Positions 1 to 11,484 of a stretch of 64,000 bases of DNA are shown one piece after another. Below the pieces are notes generated by a model, which saw only the letters and a program-made list of their open reading frames with translations, made no database searches and had not been told where the DNA came from. How positions within the stretch are numbered: the first letter of the stretch is position 1; each line of letters starts with the position of its first letter. The position numbers and the translations under genes were made by a program. Source of the stretch: Chitinophagaceae bacterium (GTDB taxonomy: Bacteria; Bacteroidota; Bacteroidia; Chitinophagales; Chitinophagaceae); NCBI GenBank assembly GCA_947466405.1, contig CANICR010000002.1, forward strand, positions 1 through 64,000, given 5' to 3'.

Positions 1-1
1 T

Positions 2-418
2 AATTATTTCTTTTCTGAATATCTTATTTTTAATTTAGACCACTTCCCGGATAATAAGTCATGGATATTAGGTGAGTCTTCATTGAATTTGAATTCTTTC
101 TTCTCTCTTCCGATTATCGAAAACGAAGCGTACGAAATAAATTTACAAAAATTTAGCCCATTGACTGACTTTATCCATTCAGCGCCTAATCAACCAATTC
201 AATTTGAATTCTTACATTCTAACCAATCTCTTATTTCATCTATTTCAATCATTACTGGAGATGGGAATAAACAATCAAATCCAGAGAGGATAAATTTCAC
301 AGATGCCAATGGGAAAATAAGTTTTTCCTACACTTTTAAAAAATCAGCTTCTTTCCCATTCAAAATATTAATAAATAACAACCTTTTTTTAATTTACCAT
401 GTTGAAATTAGCGAATAA
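2..418 (+). CDS. C-terminal part of a hypothetical protein truncated by the window edge
   Basis: The reading frame of the listed ORF 83-418 stays open back to base 2 (NYFFSEYLIFNLDHFPDNKSWILGESS...), so the TTG at 83 is probably not the true start. Confidence 0.6.
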   Translation, partial: NYFFSEYLIFNLDHFPDNKSWILGESSLNLNSFFSLPIIENEAYEINLQKFSPLTDFIHSAPNQPIQFEFLHSNQSLISSISIITGDGNKQSNPERINFTDANGKISFSYTFKKSASFPFKILINNNLFLIYHVEISE

Positions 419-427
419 AATATTTTT

Positions 428-2896
428 TTATTTACTAATTAAATTTGCAAATAATCGATAAGCCCCAGAAACCCCTGCTGGCAATTGTCTGAAAAAAGAT
501 ATGCCCGTATAAATAAATTTCCCTTTCCCATAATTTGCAATAATCAAGCTGCCGTCATTATTATTCTCTCCTGGATCTTTCATTAATAAAGGCCTTTCAT
601 AATGGCTATCTATATCTGATGCATGATAAATACTTCTTTCCTGAACCCAATCGTTAAAATCAGCTTGAGATATTTTATTAGGGGAATTAAAAATAGATGA
701 TTTCGGATTTACCAACTCAATAGTTGCCTTTTCATCTGTTATCCTATTTCTGGAAATAGTAAAAGGATAAGGACCTATTTTAGCCTTGATCGGTCCAATT
801 TGGTTGCTTGTATTATATTGTACTAACAACACACCTCCTTCTTGAATATAATTCATCAACACATCATACACTTCATTCATCCATTCATTAGTATTATATG
901 CTCGAACACCTGTAATTATTGCATCGTATTTTTTAAGCAACCCCTTTTTAATATCTTTTTGTGTTAAAACATCTACCTGATAACCCATTTGCAATAAAGA
1001 TTCTTTCACCTTATCCCCCGCACCAATTATATAGCCTATTTTTTTTCCTGAAATTTTTAAATCGATTTTTTTATACAGAATTAGCGATGGTTTAAATAAA
1101 ACAATATCCGGTATGTGGTCATAATGAATTTCATGCATATCCTGATTGAACATGTTTTCATTTTCAAAATAATTAATACTATTATCTCCTTGCAAAAGGG
1201 GTAATTCAATAACTTTATTGTCGAACTTTTTGAAATGGATCGGGTATCTAATATCCAACAATTTATTATTTGAATGAATGGCGCTTACGTCAATGTCTCT
1301 GTTAGCCGTAATTTTTACAGAAACTGATTCCTTTGAATTAATAAACAATAACTTTTCTGGATGAATAATCAATGAAGGCAAAATAGAAACAGGTTGATAC
1401 TTTTCGCCATTTACAGGATCGGTATTTTTATATAAAAGAGACTTTTTAATTGTAATAACCAAGCCTCCTTTTATTTTAAAATCAACCAAAAATTCAATTG
1501 CAGGTTCATTTTCGGATTTCAAAAGATCATATTTATCTTGAATTTCAAAACTACCAGAAGTCATTTTCTTCCTTAACCAATATGGCTGGCTAATCTGTAC
1601 ACTATTAGGAATAAATAAACTTTTATTAATTTGAATAGTATTATTGTATTTCAAGCTGTCAATCGAAAGTATATTATTGTCAAATAATTTAACTTTTATA
1701 CTTTCTATAGGAATACCTAGTCTGTTATTTACAGTAAAATTTATTTTTACACTATCATTAATGGTTATATACTTTGATGAAGAAACAGCCTCAAAAAAAA
1801 CACCCCCACAGGCAAGTATGATATTTTTTATTTCTTCTATTTTGCGTTCACGTATAGGAATATCAGACACTCTTGTAAGTATGGCATCATATAGAATCAT
1901 TAAACCTTGTACAGATAATTCTGGATGAAATGGATCATAATGATTAATAATCGAATCAATTAAGCGCTGGATTTGCAGATAACCAATTCCACTCCAACTT
2001 GTTGCTACCCCATCAAATAATGAATAAACAGGTGCATCCCCTTTTATCGTTGCAAAGTATTCGATTGAACTCCCTCTTTGTGCAGGGACACCAAAACCTT
2101 GACTTTTATGTTGACTTCTGCTTAATGCAGCCATCTCACCATAACTCTTACCTGCTAAAGCATTATACCCACCTATGTCTAATTTAAATTGATCATCTTT
2201 TTGTGTATTTACTGCTCCAAAATTAAACGTATTCCAAAGTAAGCGTTTAGCCTTCCACGTTGTTACCCCAAAAGTGAGTTGATCACTAAATCTAGTTGAA
2301 TCTCCAGCAGCCTCAAATGCTTCTTGTGCTAATATTGCTGAGGCTGTGTGATGACCATGCCCTCCTTCTCCAGTTGAAGGGAATCTGCATATAATTACAT
2401 CCGGCCTAACATTTCTTATAATCCAAACAACATCGCCTAATATTTTATTGTGATTCCAAATGCTAAAAGTTTCCTGTGGATTTTTACTATACCCAAAATC
2501 GTAGGCACTTGAGAAATATTGTTCGGCTCCATCAATTCTTCTAGCTGCTAATAATTCCTGCGTTCTTATTAATCCTAATTCGACCCCTTGTTCATCTCCA
2601 ATTAAATTCTGTCCTCCATCCCCTCTTGTTAAACTTAAATAACCAGTTTTATAGCGTTTTTCTTTTGATAAATAAGCTAATAGTTTGGTGTTTTCATCAT
2701 CAGGATGTGCGGCTATATATAACACAGAACCTAATTCATTGAGCTTCTTGATTTGGGCTAATATCTCTGAAGAATTTAAAGAAGTAGGCGTTTGAGCAAA
2801 TAAATCTCCTTTACAAAACACGAATACTAATAGTAGCAGTAATGATTTAAACATCTTAAAAAAAACACCCACTTTCAAACTTTTCACTGCGCTCAT
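428..2896 (-). CDS. Secreted PIG-L/LmbE family deacetylase with C-terminal GATase/ThuA-like region
   Basis: AAHPDDEN motif plus HGHH motif (PIG-L family); signal peptide if started at internal Met MFKSLLLLLVFVFCKGDLFAQ (~2854). Confidence 0.88.
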   Translation of the reverse strand: MSAVKSLKVGVFFKMFKSLLLLLVFVFCKGDLFAQTPTSLNSSEILAQIKKLNELGSVLYIAAHPDDENTKLLAYLSKEKRYKTGYLSLTRGDGGQNLIGDEQGVELGLIRTQELLAARRIDGAEQYFSSAYDFGYSKNPQETFSIWNHNKILGDVVWIIRNVRPDVIICRFPSTGEGGHGHHTASAILAQEAFEAAGDSTRFSDQLTFGVTTWKAKRLLWNTFNFGAVNTQKDDQFKLDIGGYNALAGKSYGEMAALSRSQHKSQGFGVPAQRGSSIEYFATIKGDAPVYSLFDGVATSWSGIGYLQIQRLIDSIINHYDPFHPELSVQGLMILYDAILTRVSDIPIRERKIEEIKNIILACGGVFFEAVSSSKYITINDSVKINFTVNNRLGIPIESIKVKLFDNNILSIDSLKYNNTIQINKSLFIPNSVQISQPYWLRKKMTSGSFEIQDKYDLLKSENEPAIEFLVDFKIKGGLVITIKKSLLYKNTDPVNGEKYQPVSILPSLIIHPEKLLFINSKESVSVKITANRDIDVSAIHSNNKLLDIRYPIHFKKFDNKVIELPLLQGDNSINYFENENMFNQDMHEIHYDHIPDIVLFKPSLILYKKIDLKISGKKIGYIIGAGDKVKESLLQMGYQVDVLTQKDIKKGLLKKYDAIITGVRAYNTNEWMNEVYDVLMNYIQEGGVLLVQYNTSNQIGPIKAKIGPYPFTISRNRITDEKATIELVNPKSSIFNSPNKISQADFNDWVQERSIYHASDIDSHYERPLLMKDPGENNNDGSLIIANYGKGKFIYTGISFFRQLPAGVSGAYRLFANLISK

Positions 2897-2913
2897 AATT
2901 TTATATTATTTTA

Positions 2914-5406
2914 TTATTGACCGACTAAAAAAACTGCATTAGAAAACAGCAATTTCCCATTTTCCCAAAAGCTTCTAAAAATTGGATCATCCACGAAATA
3001 AACAATGGATCCACTGCCATATTCCTGAACGGCAATGGTAGAGCCATCTTTAATTTGACTTTTTACATTACTCCCCACAAATCCAGCAACCTGATTCTCC
3101 TGTTTAATTGTCCCTACATTCCATCCTTCTTTCAAAAATTCTATCACATTGGAATTCATTTTTAATGAAAAATAATAATCAGGATAACCAAAGGCTAAAG
3201 GATGTGAATCATCTATTCCTAATTTATAAATAGCTCCAGGTATATTGTTTATAATACTTTGTCTTTCTCTTTCATCATAACGCTTAATATCTTGATAACC
3301 TACTGTCTTATTTTCTGTATTTTCTATAGCTTTCTTTATTTTAATTCCCCAATCACCCATTGCCATTTGCGAAACGGCATTCTCGAGTGCGATTAATTTA
3401 CCTCCTTGTCTAACCCAATTTTTAAGAATAATTTCTTTATCTGTTAAGAATTTATAGTCCCCATCAGGAATAATTATTACATCTAAATTATTTAAATAGC
3501 CATTTAGAAGATCATTGACGTTTATCAATACCAAAGGGTAATCTAATTGTTGCTCAAACAGATGCCACACTTCACCAGCAGCAGTTGATGAAGAAACATC
3601 ATCTACCACTAATGCAACTTTTAGTTGATTTAATTTATGAACTTTTTCGGAACCGAAATCAACTCCTGATTCCATAAATCCAGAACTGACTGTAGAAATA
3701 TTTGCATTATATAGATCAGCTAGTGAAAGTAATTGATCTATTTTTTTTTCATTGTCATTTTTAATAACAATTAAAGTTCCTTTTTTGTATACCTTTTTAT
3801 TAAATGAAAAATCCTTTTCGCTAAACCTTACTTTGAAATTATTTTTTAATAAAGAAGATAGTAGCTGGGCATCTTTAAATGAGTTGTATTGAATCAAATA
3901 TGCATATTCATTGTTACCCAATTTATTTTTATTAATAGCAACTGGCATACGCTCACCTTGCAGTTTATCTTTTAAAGCATAACAATCCATTCCATAAGCA
4001 TAAGGCAGAGCCCAAGCTGTTATATCATAGGTTACAGAATCTGCCAATTTAGATTGAGGCTCAAATAACACTTTAACCAATGAGCCTTTTGACTGATAAG
4101 TAGAAACTATTACATCATTTGAAGTGGTTATATAATTTTCATCATTTTTTGTGTTGTATCTATATCCTTTTATTAAAGAACCTGAACGAGCATATGAAAA
4201 TTCTATTTGATTCTTTTTAAACAAATCTAGCAATGATAATAACTTATTATTATTTTGACCGTTAATTACATAAGTCTTATACAAACCTGCCCCATTAGTT
4301 CTTGTATCATTAAAATACGCTTTAAATGATTCATTGATTTTTCTTGCATTCATAGATGCCGCTTCAATTGTACTAATACTAGTTGTGAAATGATGCTGAA
4401 TTCTATCTTCCAATGTAAGTGTATCGTCATCTACTTGTATGGTAAGCCCTCCTCTTGAATGGCCTGCTTGCTCATAAGTCATTCCAATTGATCCATTATA
4501 AAGCGGATAAGTATCTCCGTATGAAGGGTAAAACAAATCAAACACTTCTTTTGTGAAATACAACCAACCATTTGCATCAAAATACCTTGCATGATTTTTT
4601 CCTATTACAGTTTGAAATTCTCTTTGCCATGGTGTTATTACCTCATGAAAAGGCTCTGCAGCGGGTGCAAAATAATATGGACTATTTGGGTATTGTTCGT
4701 GGAAATCACAATGAATTTCGGGCATCCAATTATTATATAATTTAATTCTTTGCTGAGTTTCAACTTGTGTTTGCCATGCCCAATCACGATTTAAATCATA
4801 ATAATAATGATTGCTTCTTCCTCCAGGCCATGGTTCATTATGTTCTCTTGCCAATGGATTAGCCACTGATTTTTTTCCGACAACTTGATTATACCAATTA
4901 ACGTAACGATCCCTACCATCAGGATTTAAACATGGGTCAATAATTATGACCGTATTTTTCAACCACTCATTTAAATTTACGTTTTTACCAGAAACCAATT
5001 CGTACAATAACTTCATGGAAACTTCTGTTGAACTTGCTTCATTACCATGAACATTATAACTAAGCCAAACAATTGTCGGCATAGTTAAATTAGCTGGCTT
5101 GTCATTCATCGAACCAGTAATGCGTAAATTATTTTTTCTGATTTCTTCAAGTTGAGCAATATTCTCAAAAGTAGAAACAGCAGCAATTAATAATTCTTTC
5201 CCTTCATTGGTAAAGCCATACGTTTCCAGTTTTACTTTATGGGTTAAACTATTTGAAACATAATGGAAATATTCCACTACTTTATAAGAAGGTGTAAAAG
5301 CAGTACCTAATTTATACCCAAGGAACTCATCTGGACTTTTAAGATTTTGAGCATATGAAAAATTAAATAATGAAATAACGAGAACTACAGATAATAATAA
5401 ACGCAT
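2914..5406 (-). CDS. Secreted M14 family zinc carboxypeptidase-like protein
   Basis: Signal peptide; HGNEASSTE and NPDGRDRYVNW, DFHEQYPNSPYYFAPAAEP typical of Bacteroidota M14 peptidases. Confidence 0.88.
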   Translation of the reverse strand: MRLLLSVVLVISLFNFSYAQNLKSPDEFLGYKLGTAFTPSYKVVEYFHYVSNSLTHKVKLETYGFTNEGKELLIAAVSTFENIAQLEEIRKNNLRITGSMNDKPANLTMPTIVWLSYNVHGNEASSTEVSMKLLYELVSGKNVNLNEWLKNTVIIIDPCLNPDGRDRYVNWYNQVVGKKSVANPLAREHNEPWPGGRSNHYYYDLNRDWAWQTQVETQQRIKLYNNWMPEIHCDFHEQYPNSPYYFAPAAEPFHEVITPWQREFQTVIGKNHARYFDANGWLYFTKEVFDLFYPSYGDTYPLYNGSIGMTYEQAGHSRGGLTIQVDDDTLTLEDRIQHHFTTSISTIEAASMNARKINESFKAYFNDTRTNGAGLYKTYVINGQNNNKLLSLLDLFKKNQIEFSYARSGSLIKGYRYNTKNDENYITTSNDVIVSTYQSKGSLVKVLFEPQSKLADSVTYDITAWALPYAYGMDCYALKDKLQGERMPVAINKNKLGNNEYAYLIQYNSFKDAQLLSSLLKNNFKVRFSEKDFSFNKKVYKKGTLIVIKNDNEKKIDQLLSLADLYNANISTVSSGFMESGVDFGSEKVHKLNQLKVALVVDDVSSSTAAGEVWHLFEQQLDYPLVLINVNDLLNGYLNNLDVIIIPDGDYKFLTDKEIILKNWVRQGGKLIALENAVSQMAMGDWGIKIKKAIENTENKTVGYQDIKRYDERERQSIINNIPGAIYKLGIDDSHPLAFGYPDYYFSLKMNSNVIEFLKEGWNVGTIKQENQVAGFVGSNVKSQIKDGSTIAVQEYGSGSIVYFVDDPIFRSFWENGKLLFSNAVFLVGQ

Positions 5407-5568
5407 GGTTAATTTTTTAATCCATAAAATTATTAAAACTTACTGTATAAAGGCCGAAAAATAATAGAGCAGAAATTAGATAATTACATAAATAGACAAA
5501 AAGCCACTACAATTTGTTAAAAAACATCCTTTTATGAGAAGAAACAAGTCGTTTTAGATGATATTCTG

Positions 5569-5599
5569 TTGCCTCAATAGGGAGGAATGGCTAAATTTG
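5569..5599 (+). promoter_or_regulatory. Bacteroidota-type promoter for the TamB gene
   Basis: TTG (5569-5571) - N20 - TAAATTTG (5592-5599). Confidence 0.6.
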
Positions 5600-5615
5600 C
5601 AGATAAAAATAAAGA

Positions 5616-8600
5616 CTGAAAAAAGCGATTAAAATATCGACAAAAATATTGATTGTACTATTGATCTTATTAGGATCACTGTATGGTTTACTTCATACTA
5701 TTTTTATACAAACCTGGTTGGCTAAAAAAGTATGCGCTCATTATTCAAAGGAACTAAAAACAAAAATCACCATAAAGAAAATCGAAGTCGCCTTTTTTAG
5801 CAAAGTAAAGCTAAGTGATTTGCTTATACTTGATAAAAATAATGACAGCTTATTGTATGCCGGAAATATAGATTTGGATTTAAATGATTGGTTTTTTTTA
5901 AAAGATACCATTATCATTAATAATATTTCCTTAGATAATATTGCTATTCATTCAACTAGGGAAAATTCTAATTGGAATTATCAATTTATATCAGATTACT
6001 TTCTCACTTCATCAGATAAAAAACAAAAATCCGCAAACCCTATCAACATAAAATTTGACAACATTCATTTAAGAAATATAATTTTAAGCAATACAGACAA
6101 ATGGATCGGAGAAGATATTTCATTTTCCTTAAAAGAATTCAACGCTAAAGTAAAAACATTTGACCTTTCAAATAAAAATATAATCATTGATCAAGCCGAA
6201 ATAGCGACTCCTATATTCGAAAGAAAAGACTATGAAGGCAAAAGGCCAACAAGAGAAAAAAAGAAGATCCAGAAAATGGAATCCCCAAATGATTGGAAAA
6301 TATTTGCAAGAAGTATTATTTTAAAAAATGGAGTTGTTAAAAATGATAAAGAAACAGTAAGATTACCTTATAAAAATAAATTTGACGAATTACATATTTT
6401 CTTCCATTCGATTAATGGGAACATTGAAAATTTAAATTTAGAAAAAGATACTTTACAAGCGAATGTCAATTTATCTACTAAAGAGAAATGTGGATTTTCA
6501 GTCTTGAATTTAAAATCGAAATTCAAATTTACCCCTAGGAAAATGGAATTTGACAGCTTGGATTTATTGACAAAAACAAGTCATCTTAAGAATTATTACT
6601 CCATGAATTATACGTCTTTCCAAGACGATATGGATAACTTTATAAACAAAGTAAATTTAGTTGGCCGATTAAATGACTCAAAAGTCAGCAGCGAAGACAT
6701 AAGTTTTTTTGCGCCTGAATTAAAAAATTGGGATCGTATTTTCAATATTACATCTGAAGTAAATGGCACAATTGAAGAATTGCACCTAAATAATGCAAAG
6801 TTAAAAAATACCAACACTTCTATTGAAGGATCTGGCATTCTTAAGCATTTGACCAATATCAACTCTTTTTCTATAGACTTTAATTCAACAGGCAGTAAAA
6901 CAAACATCAATGATATAATTGGAGCAATCCCAAACCTTAAGTCTATTAAACAACCTTCAATAAGAAAATTAGGCGACATTAAATTTACAGGCAAGTTTTA
7001 TTGTACAAATGAAAAATATACAACTGAAGGTACTGTTGAAACAAGCCTTGGCAATATTAACACTAAATTAAAACTGGAATTTCCTGCAATAGGCCAACCT
7101 TTATATTCCGGACATATCCTTTCAAAGAAATTCAATATCGGCTCCTTTTTAAATGAAAACAAACTAGGGGACATTTCAATCGAAGGGGAAATTAATGGAT
7201 CAGGCTTTGACCTTGAAAAAATAAAATCGAATTTTACAGGTCAAATACAAAACCTTTTTTTTAATGAATATAATTACAAAAACATCGGTATTAATGGAGA
7301 TTTTAAAAACAAATCATTTATTGGACGTCTTGAAATTGACGACCCTAATATTAAAATAAATGAATTGAATGGATCTATCTCATTTATTGGCAACGATATT
7401 AATTTAAACATCTCCTCAGAATTATCTAAATGTAACTTTAAAAAATTACATTTCACAAACAGAGACATTTCCTTATCTGGCTTATTTAATTTTAATTTTA
7501 TCGGGAATAATATTGATGACTTTTTAGGAGAAGCAAAAGTTTACAAATCATCACTACAAGACGAAAACAAGATTTTATATTTCGATTCTCTTACACTTTC
7601 TTCAGCACTTGAAAAAAATAATAAAACTTTATCTCTTCAATCAAGTGATATAGACGCTAATATTACAGGCGTGTTTAAAATAAAAGAACTAACTGACGCA
7701 TTTAAAGTTTTTTTAAGCAATTATTACCCTAACTATATATCGAAACCAACAAAAAAATTAAGCAATCAAAATTTTTCTTTTTACATAAAAACAAAAAATA
7801 CAGAAGACCTTTTAAAAGTACTAGACCCGAAAATAATTGGCGGAAACAATTCAATTATAAATGGTAGAGTAGATCTGTATAATAAGTCAATAAATGCTTA
7901 TGCTGAAATACCTAGAATTGGTTATAACAATCGGGTTTTTTCAAATGTTTCTATGACCGAGCAAGGGAACTTAGATAGCTTATTGACAAATATTAATTTT
8001 GGAAATATCATACTTACAGAAAATGCTAGCATCCCCAATACATCAATATATATAAAATCAAGTAATGATATTTCAGATATTAAATTAACCACCAGCAGTT
8101 CAGAAAATATTAATAATGCAGAACTCAATGCAAGTCTAACCACTCTGACTGATGGGATTAAAATACATTTCTACCCTTCTTCCTTTATTATAAATGATAA
8201 AACGTGGAATCTAGAAAAAGATGGAGAATTGACTTTGAGAAAAAATCTTATACATGCCAATGAAATCAAGTTCAACCAAGATAACCAATCGGTATTAATT
8301 TCAACCGAACTTGACAATACAAGTGAAGAGCAAAGGATTATTGCTCAAATAAACAATTTTTCACTGGAAGACTTCATTCCATTCGCTTTTAAAGACCCTT
8401 CTGTAAAAGGATTTTTGACGGGAACTGCTATTATAAAAGATCCAATGGGAAAAATGGATATTGAATTTAAAGGAGATGTGAAGAATTTATATTTAGATAA
8501 TAAAATCATTGGTAATGTTGCCATAAACTCAACTGCAAATACTTCAAGTGGTTTAATTAATTATTTTGCTGATAACATAGATAGCCAAAATGTGTTCTCA

Positions 8601-10268
8601 TTAAAAGGAACATATAATTACAAAGACTCTGTGAATAATCTACGTGCAAATCTTGATGCACATAAAATCAACCTGTCTATTTTACAGCCTTATTTAAGTG
8701 ATATTTTTAATCAAATGGATGGTATTGCTACCACCAATTTAAAACTTTCCGGTGGAGATGATCATCAATACCTGACTGGAAAAGCACATATACCTGCTGG
8801 CAGCTTTACTGTAGACTATACAAAATGCAAGTACACTTTAGAAAATCAAGACATAGATTTTAGTGACGATTTTATAGATTTAAACTTCATTCAAATAAAA
8901 GACACACTTAATAACACCGCAACAATTAATGGCAAAATTCATCACAACTTATTCAATGATATTTCTTTTAATAATTTAAAAGTAGAAACTGGGAAGTTGA
9001 TATTGTTACACACAACTAAAAATGATAACCCTGATTTTTATGGTAATATTATTGGCAAATCTTCCTTGAGTATTAATGGACCTATTAGCAATGCTGTGAT
9101 TAATATTGATGGCGAACCAAGCCTTTTAGATACTAGCCATATTTATATCCCAACATCAGACAGTAAAGAAAGTATAAAGACAGATTATATAGAATTTGTG
9201 AAATTTGGAAAAGAACTTGACAATACGAATATTTCAAATGGGAATAATATAACCATCAATTTAAAAATAAAAGCAAACCCTTCTTGTAAAGTTGATGTTA
9301 TTCTAGATGAAGAAACAGGTGATATCATAAAAGGGCAAGGAGAAGGACTTATTGATATTAAAGTTGGCTCATCAGAACCACTTTCAATTAGAGGGAATTA
9401 TAAATTAACCAAAGGTGAATATAATTTTAATTTTCAAACCTTTTTCCAAAAGCCTTTCACATTAAATAGTGGCACCATTACATGGAATGGGGATCCCTAT
9501 CAAGCGAATATTGATATCTATGCTGAATATCTTGCCAAAAATGTAGACATCAGCAATTTGTCAACTTCTAGCGGCTTTAAGCAAAAGGAAGACATTAAAA
9601 TCATATCCCACTTAACTGGAATACTTCAAAATCCTTTAGTAAAATTTGATTTAGAATTGCCTGAAAAAAGTGACGCCAAAAGAGAGGATATTATTGTAAA
9701 GAGATTAGCTGATTTTAAAAATGATGAAAATGAAATGAATAAACAAGTAGCTAGCTTACTTCTATTTAATACATTTATCATTGGGAATCAAAATTTCTTG
9801 ACTCAGGGTAATGCAAGTACTTTAATTACAAATACTATAGGCGGAGTAGTTAGTAGCTTATTGACAAATTTGTTAAATAAAGAATTGGAAAAAGCAACAA
9901 AAGGAATGCTATCTACGTATGTTGACATAAATCCAACATTAGATTTACAAAAAAGTGCCTCTCAATTACAAGCGAACATTAGGGCAGGATTGAAAATATT
10001 ATTAAGCAATAAGTTGGTTGTTTTAGTAGGGGGAAATTTAGACTACAACAACCCTACTTACTCCCAGCAATTAGAAAAGAAAGGATTGCTTTCTCCAGAC
10101 ATTACCATAGAATGGCTAATCAATAAAGATGGAACTTTGAGGATTGTTGGATTTAACAGGAGCAGCATTGATTTAACCTTAAATCAAAGAAATCGTTCCG
10201 GCCTTCAACTGTCATACAGAAAAGACATTAATAAACTAAGAGAAATTTTCACAAAATCAAAGAAATAA
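5616..10268 (+). CDS. Translocation/assembly module TamB (DUF490) domain protein
   Basis: 1540-aa protein with N-terminal signal anchor and TamB-like beta-helical repeats; C-terminal region LLLFNTFIIGNQ...DINPTLDLQ typical of TamB. Start extended from TTG 5649 to CTG 5616, which adds the basic N-region LKKAIKISTK. Confidence 0.85.
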   Translation: MKKAIKISTKILIVLLILLGSLYGLLHTIFIQTWLAKKVCAHYSKELKTKITIKKIEVAFFSKVKLSDLLILDKNNDSLLYAGNIDLDLNDWFFLKDTIIINNISLDNIAIHSTRENSNWNYQFISDYFLTSSDKKQKSANPINIKFDNIHLRNIILSNTDKWIGEDISFSLKEFNAKVKTFDLSNKNIIIDQAEIATPIFERKDYEGKRPTREKKKIQKMESPNDWKIFARSIILKNGVVKNDKETVRLPYKNKFDELHIFFHSINGNIENLNLEKDTLQANVNLSTKEKCGFSVLNLKSKFKFTPRKMEFDSLDLLTKTSHLKNYYSMNYTSFQDDMDNFINKVNLVGRLNDSKVSSEDISFFAPELKNWDRIFNITSEVNGTIEELHLNNAKLKNTNTSIEGSGILKHLTNINSFSIDFNSTGSKTNINDIIGAIPNLKSIKQPSIRKLGDIKFTGKFYCTNEKYTTEGTVETSLGNINTKLKLEFPAIGQPLYSGHILSKKFNIGSFLNENKLGDISIEGEINGSGFDLEKIKSNFTGQIQNLFFNEYNYKNIGINGDFKNKSFIGRLEIDDPNIKINELNGSISFIGNDINLNISSELSKCNFKKLHFTNRDISLSGLFNFNFIGNNIDDFLGEAKVYKSSLQDENKILYFDSLTLSSALEKNNKTLSLQSSDIDANITGVFKIKELTDAFKVFLSNYYPNYISKPTKKLSNQNFSFYIKTKNTEDLLKVLDPKIIGGNNSIINGRVDLYNKSINAYAEIPRIGYNNRVFSNVSMTEQGNLDSLLTNINFGNIILTENASIPNTSIYIKSSNDISDIKLTTSSSENINNAELNASLTTLTDGIKIHFYPSSFIINDKTWNLEKDGELTLRKNLIHANEIKFNQDNQSVLISTELDNTSEEQRIIAQINNFSLEDFIPFAFKDPSVKGFLTGTAIIKDPMGKMDIEFKGDVKNLYLDNKIIGNVAINSTANTSSGLINYFADNIDSQNVFSLKGTYNYKDSVNNLRANLDAHKINLSILQPYLSDIFNQMDGIATTNLKLSGGDDHQYLTGKAHIPAGSFTVDYTKCKYTLENQDIDFSDDFIDLNFIQIKDTLNNTATINGKIHHNLFNDISFNNLKVETGKLILLHTTKNDNPDFYGNIIGKSSLSINGPISNAVINIDGEPSLLDTSHIYIPTSDSKESIKTDYIEFVKFGKELDNTNISNGNNITINLKIKANPSCKVDVILDEETGDIIKGQGEGLIDIKVGSSEPLSIRGNYKLTKGEYNFNFQTFFQKPFTLNSGTITWNGDPYQANIDIYAEYLAKNVDISNLSTSSGFKQKEDIKIISHLTGILQNPLVKFDLELPEKSDAKREDIIVKRLADFKNDENEMNKQVASLLLFNTFIIGNQNFLTQGNASTLITNTIGGVVSSLLTNLLNKELEKATKGMLSTYVDINPTLDLQKSASQLQANIRAGLKILLSNKLVVLVGGNLDYNNPTYSQQLEKKGLLSPDITIEWLINKDGTLRIVGFNRSSIDLTLNQRNRSGLQLSYRKDINKLREIFTKSKK

Positions 10269-10272
10269 AGAA

Positions 10273-11484
10273 TTAATGTCCATGCAGAATCGTATGTCCT
10301 AACTTATCGCGCTTAGTAAATAAATATTTTTGATTGTGCGCATTGGGCTTCATTTCAATAGAAATAGTTTCGGTAACAACTAACCCATACCCATTTATAC
10401 CAGCTCTCTTTTTAGGATTATTAGTGATAAGTTTCATTTTTGTTACGCCTAAATGCCTGAGTATTTGCGCTCCAATTCCATAATCTCTTTCATCCATTCC
10501 AAAGCCAAGTTTCAAATTAGCTTCTACAGTATCCAATCCTTGTTCTTGCAATTTATAAGCCTTTAATTTATTTACTAGTCCAATCCCTCTTCCCTCTTGA
10601 TTCATATACAATACAATACCTTTCCCTTCGGATTCAATCATTTCTAGTGCATGATGTAATTGCTCACCACAATCACAACGAAGTGAGCCTAATATATCTC
10701 CTGTCATACAACTACTATGAACTCTAACCAGAACAGGTTCATCTTTTTCCCATTCTCCTTTTTTTAATGCCATATGCGTCTCTCCTGTATTAAGCTGCGT
10801 AAATGCAATTAATTCAAACTCGCCATAAATTGTGGGCATGTTAACTTTTACTTCTTCTCTGATTAATGTTTCTTTTTGTAATCGGTATTCAATTAAATCC
10901 TTGATTGATATTATTTTCAAATCAAACTTTTTTGCAATTTCCAACAATTCAGGCAATCTGGCCATCTCTCCATCCTCTTTCATAATTTCTACCAACACCC
11001 CAGCAGGTTGAAGCCCTGATAACTTAGCCAAATCGATGGTAGCTTCAGTATGACCAGCCCTTCTTAACACTCCTCCTTTTTTTGCACGAAGTGGAAATAT
11101 ATGACCTGGTCTTCCTAAATCTTCAGGCTTTGTATTTGGATTTACAAGAGCCTGTATCGTTTTAGCTCTATCTTGTGCAGATATTCCTGTTGTGCACCCA
11201 TTTCCTAATAAATCTACACTAACCATAAAAGCAGTTTCATGAAGTGATGTATTGTCAACAACCATTGGTTGTAAATCCAATTCTACGCACCTCTCTTCTG
11301 TAATGGAAGCACATATCAACCCCCTGCCATGAGTACTCATGAAATTGATTATTTCGGGAGTTACCTTTTCTGCTGCGGCTACGAAATCACCTTCATTTTC
11401 TCTATCTTCATCGTCAACCACGATAATAAGTTTTCCCATGCTAAGGTCTTCAATGGCAGAATCAATACTATCAAGCATATACAA
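10273..11484 (-). CDS. ribBA: Bifunctional 3,4-dihydroxy-2-butanone-4-phosphate synthase / GTP cyclohydrolase II
   Basis: [11 protein letters not shown] (RibB) and [21 protein letters not shown] zinc site (RibA) in one ORF. Confidence 0.97.
   Translation of the reverse strand: MYMLDSIDSAIEDLSMGKLIIVVDDEDRENEGDFVAAAEKVTPEIINFMSTHGRGLICASITEERCVELDLQPMVVDNTSLHETAFMVSVDLLGNGCTTGISAQDRAKTIQALVNPNTKPEDLGRPGHIFPLRAKKGGVLRRAGHTEATIDLAKLSGLQPAGVLVEIMKEDGEMARLPELLEIAKKFDLKIISIKDLIEYRLQKETLIREEVKVNMPTIYGEFELIAFTQLNTGETHMALKKGEWEKDEPVLVRVHSSCMTGDILGSLRCDCGEQLHHALEMIESEGKGIVLYMNQEGRGIGLVNKLKAYKLQEQGLDTVEANLKLGFGMDERDYGIGAQILRHLGVTKMKLITNNPKKRAGINGYGLVVTETISIEMKPNAHNQKYLFTKRDKLGHTILHGH

Noticed and set aside
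1644-2187. Plus-strand ORFs inside the PIG-L gene
   Set aside because: Antisense to a well-supported protein family; no family motifs or independent signals.
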